In this document: in pieces, positions 7,644 through 17,700 of the stretch | How positions within the stretch are numbered: the first letter of the stretch is position 1 | Layout: each line of letters starts with the position of its first letter | Assembly (NCBI RefSeq): GCF_900299525.1 | Contig: NZ_OMKA01000015.1 | Location: 92,956-156,955 of the forward strand | DNA length: 64,000 nucleotides | Origin: Aquimarina sp. Aq78 | GTDB taxonomy: Bacteria; Bacteroidota; Bacteroidia; Flavobacteriales; Flavobacteriaceae | Direction: 5' to 3' | Made by a program: the position numbers and the translations under genes | Notes under the pieces: generated by a model | The model's database searches: none | What the model saw: the letters and a program-made list of their open reading frames with translations, nothing else | What the model was told of the DNA's origin: nothing

Positions 7644-8864
7644 TTACAGAGATAAACCGAAAGGATCTTCAATTGAATGCGCAGGTTGCGTAAACCATTT
7701 TGGTCCTTCGTCGGTCATATAGATATGATCTTCTAATCTAATACCAAATTCATCAGGTACACAGATCATAGGTTCATTACTGAAACACATTCCGGATGTA
7801 AGAATCGCCTCTTCATGTCTTGCTATATATGGCCATTCATGGATATCTAATCCGATTCCGTGGCCGGTGCGGTGAGGCAAACCCGGTAATTTATAATCAG
7901 GACCAAGACCTTTGGTTTCTAATGTTTTTCTTGAAGCATTATCTATTACAGCACATGGTTCTCCTAATTGAGCAGCAGCAAATGCAGAGAGTTGAGTTTC
8001 TTTCTCAAGATTCCATATCTTACGCTGTAACTCATTGATTTCACCATACACATATGTTCGAGTGATATCTGAAATATAATCATGTAAGACACATCCTGTA
8101 TCTACTAGTACTACTTCGTTTTGCTCAAGGTTTTTTGGTGTTTTTACGCCATGGGGAAAAGAAGAATCTACACCAAATAACACAATACAAAAGTATGATC
8201 CCGAAGGAATACCGTATCGTTTATGAGCTTCATTAATAAAACCAGTAACTTCTTTAGCACTAATCCCAGGTTTCAATATTCTTGCTGCAGCTTTTTGCAC
8301 TTCCATAGTAATATCCATAGCAGTTTGCATGATGGCAATTTCTGCTTTAGATTTTATCATTCTACAACCTGCTGTAATCGGTTTTGCATTAATCAGATGA
8401 TAAATGGATTGTTCTTTTAGGATTCCATCAATAATAAAAAAGGGTGTTGCTTCATCCATAGCCACATCCTTACCACTAATATTTTTCTTTTTAAGAATAT
8501 TCACAAATAAGGTATATGGACTTTCATGTTCTTCCCAGCAATGAACAGGGCCTTTTATTAACATAAAATCCAAAATAGTTCCTTCTTCAAATTTAGGACC
8601 TATATAATGCACCTCACCATCAGGAAATAGTAATGCTCCGACCATTCGCTCACTCGGATTCCATCGCATTCCTGTAAAGTAAAATAGATTTGTTCCTGCA
8701 TGCAGATATACTGCAGGAATCTCTTGCTTTTTCATAAGATCACAAGCTTTATGTATTCTGGCTTGAAATTCTTCTTTTTGGATGGGTTTGGCAAGATGAG
8801 CTTTTGGCTGTATAGCATTTAATTCTTTTTCGATAGTAGAACCGCCTATTCCTAATGCATTCAT
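7644..8864 (-). CDS. M24 metallopeptidase, Xaa-Pro dipeptidase (prolidase-like)
   Basis: A 406-residue pita-bread-fold peptidase. All five metal ligands of M24 enzymes are visible: Asp255 (LVDTGC), Asp266 (SDITRT), His335 (HRTGHGIGLDIHE), Glu364 (SNEP) and Glu378 (RLEDH). The N-terminal ~170 residues form the creatinase-like domain. There is no signal peptide, so it is cytoplasmic. It is the last gene of a minus-strand run, 23 nt after the other M24 gene, and probably cleaves imported X-Pro or X-hydroxyproline dipeptides. Exact substrate (dipeptide or longer) is not determined. Confidence 0.8.
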   Translation of the reverse strand: MNALGIGGSTIEKELNAIQPKAHLAKPIQKEEFQARIHKACDLMKKQEIPAVYLHAGTNLFYFTGMRWNPSERMVGALLFPDGEVHYIGPKFEEGTILDFMLIKGPVHCWEEHESPYTLFVNILKKKNISGKDVAMDEATPFFIIDGILKEQSIYHLINAKPITAGCRMIKSKAEIAIMQTAMDITMEVQKAAARILKPGISAKEVTGFINEAHKRYGIPSGSYFCIVLFGVDSSFPHGVKTPKNLEQNEVVLVDTGCVLHDYISDITRTYVYGEINELQRKIWNLEKETQLSAFAAAQLGEPCAVIDNASRKTLETKGLGPDYKLPGLPHRTGHGIGLDIHEWPYIARHEEAILTSGMCFSNEPMICVPDEFGIRLEDHIYMTDEGPKWFTQPAHSIEDPFGLSL

Positions 8865-8887
8865 AATTTATAATTTTGTAATTAATA

Positions 8888-10180
8888 CTATACTGTCATC
8901 AACTTCTCAATTTCTTCAATTTCTATAGGCATAGCTTGTGTAAGATTTATGTTTCCGGTTTCTGTAATGAGGTAATCATTCTCGAGGCGACAGCCTATTC
9001 CTTCTTCAGGAATATAGATGCCGGGCTCACAGGTAAGTACCATCCCTGATTCTAAGGCCCTGGAGTACAAACCTACATCGTGAACATCTAATCCAAGATG
9101 ATGTGCTGTACCATGCATAAAATACTTTTTATACAAAGGTTTATCCGGATTTTGAGCAGCAACTTCAGAAGCATCAAGTAATCCGATTTTAATAAGTTGC
9201 TCTTCGACTAAACTGGCCATTTGTTTTTCATAATCTGCTGGGATAACCCCTGGCTTAAGTAACTTGCTTCCTTCTTTTAAACAATAAAGAACCGCAGAAT
9301 ATACTTCTTTTTGTCGATCTGAAAATTTACCATTTACAGGAATACAACGTGTTGTATCACTATTATAATTACCATAGCAAACTCCAAAATCCAACAGTAT
9401 CATATCACCATCCTGGCAGGTATTATCATTGGTATTATAATGTAATGCACAAGCATTTTTTCCTGAAGCCACAATAGGTTTAAAAGCATGTCTTGTTCCT
9501 CCATTTTTAAGAAGTGCATATGTTAATTCTGCTTCTAATTCATACTCTTTGCAGTTTGGCTTTACTGTTTTGAGCACCCTGTAAAAACCTTTGATACTAA
9601 TATCTGCAGCTTTTTGTATCAGTGTTACTTCTTCATTTGATTTAATAGGACGTAAGGCTCTTGTAATTTTGGCGGCTCGATGATACTGATGCAAAGGATA
9701 TTTTTCTTTACACCAGTTAATCATTCGATCCTGTTGTGTTTGTTTGTTATATGTAATTCGCTTTATGTGCTCGTTATGTCCTAAATAAAAACCATCTGCT
9801 TCGAAGGCCATTAATTGAAGTATTTTTTCAAAATCGTGTACCCATTCTATACGTTTTACCCCAGAAATCTGATACGCTTCTTCTTTGGTTAATTTTTCAC
9901 CATCCCAGATCTTAATATGTTCATTAGTTTCTTTTATGAACAAAATTTCTCTGTTTTCTGGCTTATAAGCATCTGGATATAATACCAATATTGTTTCTTC
10001 CTGATCTATTCCTGACAAATAAAATAAATCATTGTTTTGAGCAAACCCCATAACATCATCTGCATTGGTATGCTTGATATCGTTAGACGTAAGAATAGTG
10101 ATCGTATTCTCTTTGGTTTTGGAAGCAAAATTATTTCGGTTCTGTATAAAAACGGTATTTGGTAAGTTTTCGTAACGCAT
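8888..10180 (-). CDS. M24 metallopeptidase, aminopeptidase P-like
   Basis: A 430-residue protein with an aminopeptidase-P N-terminal domain (SGIDQEETILVL region) followed by the M24 catalytic domain. Ligands are Asp264 (LLDFGV), Asp275 (SDTTR), His361 (HGTAHHLGLDVHD), Glu385 (CEPGIYI) and Glu400 (RLEND). The sequence is typical of PepP, which removes the N-terminal residue from X-Pro peptides, and no signal peptide is seen. Together with the prolidase-like gene 23 nt downstream it would complete hydrolysis of proline-containing peptides in the cytoplasm. About 280 nt and a terminator separate it from the dehydrogenase gene, so it may have its own promoter. Confidence 0.85.
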   Translation of the reverse strand: MRYENLPNTVFIQNRNNFASKTKENTITILTSNDIKHTNADDVMGFAQNNDLFYLSGIDQEETILVLYPDAYKPENREILFIKETNEHIKIWDGEKLTKEEAYQISGVKRIEWVHDFEKILQLMAFEADGFYLGHNEHIKRITYNKQTQQDRMINWCKEKYPLHQYHRAAKITRALRPIKSNEEVTLIQKAADISIKGFYRVLKTVKPNCKEYELEAELTYALLKNGGTRHAFKPIVASGKNACALHYNTNDNTCQDGDMILLDFGVCYGNYNSDTTRCIPVNGKFSDRQKEVYSAVLYCLKEGSKLLKPGVIPADYEKQMASLVEEQLIKIGLLDASEVAAQNPDKPLYKKYFMHGTAHHLGLDVHDVGLYSRALESGMVLTCEPGIYIPEEGIGCRLENDYLITETGNINLTQAMPIEIEEIEKLMTV

Positions 10181-10360
10181 ATTAGAAATTCTATCAGAAT
10201 AAAATGATTAATAGTTATTTTCCAGTTGTCTCCTCTTCTCTTTTAGTTGTTAAAGGTACAGCCGTCAATTTATAAGTTGTTTTACTCATTTCATTCTATT
10301 TCCTGTTTTTTTTGTAAACAAAATTCATTTCTACATCTTATTCTTTTACAAGTTTACACC

Positions 10361-10386
10361 AAAAAGGTATGATAAAGAACCATACC
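10361..10386 (-). terminator. Intrinsic terminator after the dehydrogenase gene
   Basis: On the minus strand GGTATG pairs with CATACC (10381-10386 with 10366-10371) and is followed by a run of T (10365-10361). It lies about 75 nt past the stop of the aldehyde dehydrogenase. Confidence 0.6.
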
Positions 10387-10458
10387 CTCTTGATTATAAA
10401 CTCAACAATACCAACATTTAAACAGATTGTTATTAGAATATTGTTCTAGAGTCAAAAC

Positions 10459-12042
10459 TTATACTTTCTCATTAGAATGAGTTCCATCTACAGCTCTTGT
10501 TATTTCATAAGGGTTTTCATTTTTAAGTGCATTTGGGAGCAATTCATTTGGCCAATCCTGATAGCTAAATGGTCTTACCCATCGTTTTATAGCATTTGTT
10601 CCCACAGCAGAAAATCTGGAATCAGACGATGCCGGATATGGGCCTCCGTGTGTCATAGAAGGACAAACTTCTACTCCTGTGGGTACTCCATTAAAAATTA
10701 CACGTCCAACTCTGTCTTGAAGTGCATCAACGATATTACCTAAGTTTTGATAATCTGATTCTTCTGCCAGGATAGTTCCTGTTAGTTGTCCTTCGAGGCT
10801 ATTGATGATTTCTACTAGTTCTGCTTCATCTTTACATCTAACTACTAATGAAAAAGGACCAAAGACTTCCTGGTGCATTTTTGGATTAGTTAAAAAATCG
10901 GCTCCAGAAACAGCAGAAATTTGAGTAGGGGCAAAATTAGGTTCTACCTCATCGTCTAAAGAAGCTACAACTTCTACGCCTGATTGGGAAGATATTGTCG
11001 TTCTATTTTCTACAAAATCTCTTTTTATATTAGGATGCAGCATGCACTGAGGAGCTATTGCAGTACTTTTTTCTGCTAAGTCCTTGATAAAATTTCTTGT
11101 TTTATCGTTATCAATAGTTAAGATCAAGCCTGGATTTGTACAAAACTGACCTGTACCCACTGTAATAGAATTAGCATAGGTAGTTGCAATTTCGTCTGCT
11201 CTTTTGGTAATTGCTTCGGGTGTAATAATTACAGGATTAACACTTCCCATTTCTGCAAAAACAGGAATTGGTTCTTCTCTATTTGCTGCCAGATTAAATA
11301 AAGCTCTTCCTCCCGAGATACTACCGGTAAAACCAACAGCTTTTACTTTTGAATGTTTTACCAGGGCAGCTCCCACTACTCTTCCGCTTCCGGTAATATT
11401 TGAAAAAACTCCATTTGGCATTCCTGTTTTTTCGGCTGCTTTTATGATAGCAGATGAAACCAGTTCTCCTGTTCCAGAGTGCATCGCATGTGATTTAACG
11501 ATTACCGGGCATCCTGAAGCCAATGCGCTAGCGGTATCTCCTCCTGCAGTAGAAAATGCTAAAGGAAAATTACTGGCTGCAAATACTACTACCGGCCCCA
11601 AAGGAATATTAGTTTTTCTAATATCTGGTTTAGGAGCAGGTGTTCGTTTGGTATCTGCCAAATCGATTGTATTTTCTCGCCACTCTTCATTAGAGACCAA
11701 TTCTGCAAAAGAACGTAATTGAAAAATTGTGCGACCTCTTTCTCCCATTGCTCTTCCTTCTGGCAATCCAGTTTCTGAAGTATATGCCTGAATCAGTTCA
11801 TCATCTAAAGCCAGAATCTCATCTGCAATAGCATTTAAGAATTCTGCTCTTTTAGCTCCTGTAACGTTTCTATATTCTTTAAAAGCCTGATGTGCTAGTT
11901 CTGTAGCTTCATTTACTTCTTCTAAAGTAGCTTCGTAAAATTCGTATTCGTTCTCAATATTTAGTTTTGGATTGAATGTTTTACGAGAAACTGAACCTGC
12001 GGCCGATAATCTATTTCCTATATAATTTTTTCCAGTTATCAT
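10459..12042 (-). CDS. Aldehyde dehydrogenase, probable alpha-ketoglutarate semialdehyde dehydrogenase
   Basis: A 527-residue NAD(P)-dependent aldehyde dehydrogenase. The catalytic Cys301 lies in GTGQFCTNPG, the general-base Glu264 in FAEMGSVNP, the NAD(P)-binding GFTGS at 237-241 and the substrate/oxyanion region ASNFPLAFS at 156-164. The FCTNPG form and the length match the 2,5-dioxopentanoate (alpha-ketoglutarate semialdehyde) dehydrogenase branch. It is about 80 nt downstream of a DapA-family gene. Those two enzymes are the last steps of trans-4-hydroxy-L-proline breakdown to alpha-ketoglutarate. Pentose/aldarate pathways use the same dehydrogenase, so the hydroxyproline role rests on context. 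Confidence 0.8.
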   Translation of the reverse strand: MITGKNYIGNRLSAAGSVSRKTFNPKLNIENEYEFYEATLEEVNEATELAHQAFKEYRNVTGAKRAEFLNAIADEILALDDELIQAYTSETGLPEGRAMGERGRTIFQLRSFAELVSNEEWRENTIDLADTKRTPAPKPDIRKTNIPLGPVVVFAASNFPLAFSTAGGDTASALASGCPVIVKSHAMHSGTGELVSSAIIKAAEKTGMPNGVFSNITGSGRVVGAALVKHSKVKAVGFTGSISGGRALFNLAANREEPIPVFAEMGSVNPVIITPEAITKRADEIATTYANSITVGTGQFCTNPGLILTIDNDKTRNFIKDLAEKSTAIAPQCMLHPNIKRDFVENRTTISSQSGVEVVASLDDEVEPNFAPTQISAVSGADFLTNPKMHQEVFGPFSLVVRCKDEAELVEIINSLEGQLTGTILAEESDYQNLGNIVDALQDRVGRVIFNGVPTGVEVCPSMTHGGPYPASSDSRFSAVGTNAIKRWVRPFSYQDWPNELLPNALKNENPYEITRAVDGTHSNEKV

Positions 12043-12123
12043 ATATTGATTAATGGTTTTAATATAAAATGAATTAATAATAAAATTGTTTAAAATAAAA
12101 ACAAGATGTTGAGGAGCAAAAAT

Positions 12124-13053
12124 CTAACTCACTACAGCATTTAGTTCTTTATACTCTGGTAAGGCAGGTCTTGTTTTTAATCCATTTTCAATAATTCTAA
12201 GTACATTTTTACGTTCCTCACCAATAAGTGGTAGTCTTGGTGCACGTACATTTTCTGTACCGATTCCTGTAGCTACTTCTGCAAGCTTAATATTTTGTAC
12301 TAGTTTTGCATTTATATCCAACTCTAATAACGGTAAAAACCATCTGTATATCTCAAGTGCTTCCTGAAGTCTTCCTGCTTTTTGTAATTCGTAAATAGCA
12401 ACAGTTTCTGCAGGAAAAGCATCTACAAGTCCAGCAACCCAGCCATCTGCTCCCATCAAAAGACTCTCTAAAGCTAAAGTATCAACACCAGAAAGAATTT
12501 TTAGACGGTTTCCGAATTTATTTTTGATTCGTGTAATATTAGATATATCTCTTGTAGATTCTTTTACAGCTTGTATATTATCCATTTCTAATAACTCTTC
12601 AAACATATCCAGAGTTACTTCAATCTTATAATCTACAGGATTATTATATACCATAATCGGTAGCTCTGTACTTTTAGCTACTTCTTTAAAATACACTACT
12701 GTTTCACGATCTCCAGCTTTGTAACGCATTGGAGGTAGCATCATTAATCCCTGAGCACCATCTTCTTTAGCTTTTGCAGCTGCATCGATTGCATTTTTGG
12801 TCGTTTGTTCTGCAATGTTCATGATTACAGGAACTCTGCCATTAACAATTTCAACTGTCTTTTTTACCAATATTCTCTTTTCTGTATCACTTAAGGTACT
12901 AGCCTCTCCCAGCGTTCCTCCCAGAATAATTCCGTGAACTCCAGCTTCTAGTTGAGCATTAATATTAACTTCAAACATATCTAGGTCCAAAGTATCCTCA
13001 TTAGTGAATTTAGTTGTTACTGCTGGCATTACGCCTTTCCAATTTATAGCCAT
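12124..13053 (-). CDS. DapA-family lyase, probable 1-pyrroline-4-hydroxy-2-carboxylate deaminase
   Basis: A 309-residue class I aldolase of the dihydrodipicolinate synthase family. The Schiff-base Lys164 lies in AVKEST and the catalytic Tyr136 in MVYNNP, with GGTLGEASTL at 45-54 in the substrate loop. True DapA is unlikely in this setting. Next to an alpha-ketoglutarate-semialdehyde-type dehydrogenase and prolyl peptidases, the best fit is the LhpC-type deaminase that opens 1-pyrroline-4-hydroxy-2-carboxylate to alpha-ketoglutarate semialdehyde and ammonia. A keto-sugar-acid dehydratase acting in the same semialdehyde pathway is the alternative. Confidence 0.75.
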   Translation of the reverse strand: MAINWKGVMPAVTTKFTNEDTLDLDMFEVNINAQLEAGVHGIILGGTLGEASTLSDTEKRILVKKTVEIVNGRVPVIMNIAEQTTKNAIDAAAKAKEDGAQGLMMLPPMRYKAGDRETVVYFKEVAKSTELPIMVYNNPVDYKIEVTLDMFEELLEMDNIQAVKESTRDISNITRIKNKFGNRLKILSGVDTLALESLLMGADGWVAGLVDAFPAETVAIYELQKAGRLQEALEIYRWFLPLLELDINAKLVQNIKLAEVATGIGTENVRAPRLPLIGEERKNVLRIIENGLKTRPALPEYKELNAVVS

Positions 13054-13232
13054 AATTGTGGTTTAATATTTCGGGTCAAATATACCATGAATTTAAAGTG
13101 TAAAGTACCTAGAAATTATCCATGTATGGTATTAAATTACCCTACACAACGGTAAATATTGATTTTTTGATTAATATTCATTCAGATTAAAAAAAAGTAG
13201 GTCAAGTTCTAATTTTGTTTTATAAATCAAAA

Positions 13233-13275
13233 TTCCCTCTTAATTGATCAGGTTATACTGTCTATTAAGAGGGAA
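13233..13275 (-). terminator. Intrinsic terminator between the SusD-like and DapA-like genes
   Basis: A 12-bp perfect stem (TTCCCTCTTAAT at 13233-13244 with its complement at 13264-13275). On the minus strand it is followed by a T-rich stretch. It would limit read-through from the SusCD pair into the catabolic genes. Confidence 0.7.
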
Positions 13276-13312
13276 AAGGACTATCACAAATTAAAAATGA
13301 GTTCTATATCTC

Positions 13313-14749
13313 TTAATTCACATCCCAGAATATTTTGGTACTCAATTCATCTCCTCCAATATTTGAAGCAGCGTTTGCTACATTTGTACCATTAGTATTG
13401 TATTCTCTAATAGGGTATTTTATTCTTCTTGGAATAGGATTACCTTCTGAGCTATCGTTTAAATTAGGGAAACCTAATCTTCTATAACTTGACCATCCTT
13501 CAAAACCTCTGTTATAAAAAGCGATCCACTGCTGAGTTCCTATCTTTTGTCTATAGTTTCCGGTTGCAGTTGTGTATGCCACACTTGCTTGTCCTAGATA
13601 AGTTGTTGCATCACCTGATGAACCTCCCCAATACGTAATAGATGCTGTAATTGCATTATTGTAATGATTTTCTGCATCTGCCGGAGATCCAACTAAAGAA
13701 CGTTCTGCTGCTTCTGCCAATAAAAACTCTACTTCTGCATAGTCAAATAACAACCCTTCTAAATCTGGTTGATGAAAAGCTGTACCAATGTGGGTAAAAT
13801 TGTCAAATACATTAAGATTTCCTAGTATTCCTCCTACATAAGGAGTTAGGTTATTATCAAAATAACCAGATTGTCTCGGATCATTAATCGGTTGCATAAT
13901 ATCTACTATAGCCTCTGCAACAACATAATCTTCTCTACCGCTATTTACAAGAGTTTCCCATATTGGATTTGTATTAGGTGTTGTTGTCTCATATACTAAT
14001 GACGCATTGTCTGCATTAGCAGTAAATACTCCAGAATTAACCGCCTCTGTTGCTAATGTTCCAGCTTGATTAGAATCCACATCAGCAATTCTTAGTGCTA
14101 ATCGTAACTTTAAGGAATTTGCAAATTTTGCCCATTTAGAAACATCTCCTTGATAAATCAAGTCTGAATCACCAAATGATTTTCCGGAAGTATTAAGGTT
14201 ACTAATCGCAGTATTTAGCTGATTTATGATATTAGTATATATATTTTGATCATCATCATATGCTGGATTCAAAATATTTTCATCCAAAGACAGTGCTTCA
14301 GAGTAAGGAACATCTCCAAAAAGATCTACCAAAACATGAAAAGTATATACTTTCAAAATTTCGATAATCGCTAATCTATTTTGCTTATCTATTTCGGTAA
14401 AACCGAATACTTCTTCTTCTGGAATTAATCGAGCCGCTTCGTTAAGGTCACTTAGAACATCTCTATAAAGTGTATTCCAATAATTTTGTGGAAAACTCTT
14501 AAGATCTTGAAAATTAGTTTCAGGACCTATAAAACCAGTACCCGCCCAATATTGCGCATAAAATTTCAGATGATTATCAAAAACACTTTGAGTAACCATT
14601 TGGTCAACCAAATTTCGTTGCCCATTAGTAAATAATGTTGTTGAAGGAACTTCAGAAATCTGTTTATCACTCACGTTAAGATCATCTACCTTACAGGAAA
14701 AGATCGTAAACAAGCAGAATAGTATGGCTAAAATTTTACTATTTTTCAT
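13313..14749 (-). CDS. SusD/RagB-family outer-membrane substrate-binding lipoprotein
   Basis: A 478-residue lipoprotein with signal ending IFSC (Cys19), followed by the TPR-rich SusD fold. Typical elements include the late RQKIGTQQWIAFYNRGFEGWSSYRRLG segment, split here as RQKIGTQQWIAFYN and GFEGWSSYRRLGFPNL. It starts 4 nt after the SusC-like gene, so the two form a cotranscribed uptake pair. SusD proteins cap the SusC barrel and capture oligomeric substrates at the cell surface. Next to prolyl peptidases and hydroxyproline enzymes, an oligopeptide substrate (as with RagAB) is more likely than glycan; this is inference. Confidence 0.85.
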   Translation of the reverse strand: MKNSKILAILFCLFTIFSCKVDDLNVSDKQISEVPSTTLFTNGQRNLVDQMVTQSVFDNHLKFYAQYWAGTGFIGPETNFQDLKSFPQNYWNTLYRDVLSDLNEAARLIPEEEVFGFTEIDKQNRLAIIEILKVYTFHVLVDLFGDVPYSEALSLDENILNPAYDDDQNIYTNIINQLNTAISNLNTSGKSFGDSDLIYQGDVSKWAKFANSLKLRLALRIADVDSNQAGTLATEAVNSGVFTANADNASLVYETTTPNTNPIWETLVNSGREDYVVAEAIVDIMQPINDPRQSGYFDNNLTPYVGGILGNLNVFDNFTHIGTAFHQPDLEGLLFDYAEVEFLLAEAAERSLVGSPADAENHYNNAITASITYWGGSSGDATTYLGQASVAYTTATGNYRQKIGTQQWIAFYNRGFEGWSSYRRLGFPNLNDSSEGNPIPRRIKYPIREYNTNGTNVANAASNIGGDELSTKIFWDVN

Positions 14750-14753
14750 TTTT

Positions 14754-17700
14754 TTAGAATTTTACTTTTAGGTTAAAACCATATTCTTTGGATGTGGGAT
14801 ATGCAGAAGATTGAAATCCTTGTAAGTTACCTGCACTTAATCCTGCTTCTGGATCAGAATATGGAATGTTTTTATCAATAATCCATAAGTTTCTACCAAT
14901 TACAGAAACCACCACATCATTAATAGGTAGGTTATCTAATAACTTTGTTGGTAGAGAATAAGAGAATATTACTTCTCTTAATTTTACAAAAGAAGCATCA
15001 TAAACATCCTGTTCATCTGTTGATCTGTAATAAATAAATGGGCTATCAAAACTATTTACGGGGGTTCTTACTGTATTAGGGGTCCCATCTTCTCTAACGC
15101 CAGGAGCAATTATTCCTCCTCCATCGGCAACAGCATCTCTTATAGGATTACCTAAATCATTAAGTCCTGCAGTTTCAGGGAATATTCCGGTAGCATATCC
15201 ATATGTATGATCGAGAGAATAGATATCTCCTCCTTTTTGCATATCAATTAAGAAACTAAGCGAAGCATTTTTATATCTAAAAGTATTGTTGATTCCTCCA
15301 TTCCAATCTGGAATTATATTACCAATCACTCCATTTTCTTCGTTAGTCACGTAGTATCCGTTTTCATCAACAACTCGTTGGCCATTAAGGTATTTAAAAC
15401 TAGATCCTCTAATCGTACCATAAGGTTCTCCTACAGTAGCATTAATAGAAACGTCTTCTTGTAATGTTCCTGATAAACTTAAATTATCAATTCCATCCAA
15501 TAGAGAAACTACTTCACTTTTGTATGTACTCCAGTTTACATTGATATTCCATTCAAAGTTTTGGGTTTTAATTGGAGTTCCAAAAAGACTAACTTCATAT
15601 CCTTTATTTTCAATTTCACCAGCATTTACAATTTTTGAATTAAATCCTGTAGAAGTAGATATATCTAATGGAAGAATTTGATCTTTACTATTTGTTTGAT
15701 ATGCTGTTAAATCAAATCCAAATCTATTTTTAAAAAGCTTAATTTCTAATCCTGCCTCATAACTTATAACGGTTTCATGCTTAAGTGTAGGATTATTTTT
15801 ATTATTTGGTAATGAGAAAAGAGATTGCCCAGCAAAACCATTAACAAAAGTATATACATCATCTACAAGAAGTACTCCTGCACTATTACCCACTTCGGCG
15901 TAGTTCAACCTCAATTTCCCGAAATTTAACCAATCACTTGTAAAGAGGTTAGAAAAAAGAAAACTAGTAGAAATTGATGGATAATTAAATTGTCTTTTAC
16001 CATCTGGTAGTGTTGATGATCGATCTATTCTATATGTTGCATCTAAGAATAATATATCATCATAACCAAACGACGCACTAGCATAATACCCATTAACGCC
16101 CATGCTAGACTTTCTTTCGATAGGTGGTGCTATTGGATTTACTGAATTGGATAAAGAATAAAATCCAAAAGTATTAAGTCCTCCATTCGTTTCTGCAAAA
16201 ATAGAACTTCTATTCGTTCTGGTAAGATTCATTCCCAGTAGTCCTTTAAAATTAAGCTTTTCAGTAATATCAAAATTAAAGTTCCCTATCATGTCGTAGT
16301 TCATTTCTCTAAAAAACCCATTAAATCTGTTATACTCAGATGGGTTGAAACTAGAAACATTGACTCTTTCTTCTCTTATTTCATCAAATCTATCCATAGT
16401 CACTCTTGCCAAAACATCAAACCAATCATTCACTTTATATGTTAAAGCTACATTTCCAAAAACACGATCTCTACCATCGGTTTGATAATTTTCATATAAT
16501 GTCCAATACGGATTATCCCAATATTGTGGTCTTGGTGCATAAGGATCGTCGCCTGTACGTGCTGATGACCGTAAATTCCAGGTAGCATTTCTTCCTAACC
16601 TAAAATATGCATCTCTTTGCTCTCTTAAGTCAACATTTGTCTGATACCATTGTCGCAATCCAGGTAAAACACTATTTTCGTCATATCCTGTAGCGAATCT
16701 ACCTCGTCCACTATTTTTTGTATACGTAACCTTTGCTCTCGCTGTGACTTTATCGGTCAACTTATAACTTCCTCCAAAATCTACCGTTTGCCTTTTAATT
16801 AAACTATTGGGCAAAATACCTGTTTGTTCTACATTGGTAAATCCTAACCTGAAATTTCCTTTGTCTGAAGCCCCATCAACACTAACATTGGTTGATTGCA
16901 ATAAACCTGTCTGAAAGATAGAGGTAGGGTCATTTTTTGCCGCTACCCATGGTGTAGGAGTACGATAATTAGGGTTTTCTGGAAAAAAAGCTCCCGATTG
17001 GTATACCAAAAGATTAGAGTCAAATCTTGGTCCCCAGGAAGCATCGCCTCCTGTATCTACAACATCATCTAAAATACCATCTCCATTTACATCTTCCTGT
17101 ACAAAAGAAGCTCCATAACCTCCTCCATATTCTTTTTGATATCTCGCGAATGTTTTAGGATCAAATTTGCTAAATGTAGTGTTTGAATTAATTGTTATCC
17201 CTAATCCTTTATTTTTAGACCCTTTTTTTGTAGTGATTATAATTACTCCGTTTCCTGCTCTAGATCCATATAAAGCAGATGCAGCAGCTCCTTTTAATAC
17301 GTTAATACTTTCTATATCATCTGGATTAATATCAGATGCAGCATTACCATAATCATATCCTCCTCTACCGGCTGTTGAATTTCTCGAATTGTTAATTCTA
17401 TTACTAATCGGAGTACCATCAATCACAAATAAAGGTTGGTTATTACCAGTCAAGGAAGAATACCCCCTGATAATCACATTCGTCGAACCTCCGAAGTTAT
17501 TATTTCTAGAAACCGTAACTCCAGCAAGTTTACCAGACAATGAATTCACAAAGTTTACACCTTTAGCTTTGCTAATATCTTCTGATTCTATCTTTTGAGT
17601 TGCATATCCCAAAGATTTTTTAGATCTACTTATACCAAGAGCTGTTACTACGATTTCATCTAGTGAAGTAGCATCTTGATACATCGTCATATTGACTGTA

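Noticed and set aside
11204..11722. 172-codon open frame antisense to the aldehyde dehydrogenase gene
   Set aside because: It mirrors a well-supported catalytic gene on the other strand and has no recognisable domain of its own.
12124..13053. Dihydrodipicolinate synthase of lysine synthesis
   Set aside because: Its neighbours are prolyl peptidases and a ketoglutarate-semialdehyde-type dehydrogenase, so a catabolic DapA-family lyase is more likely.
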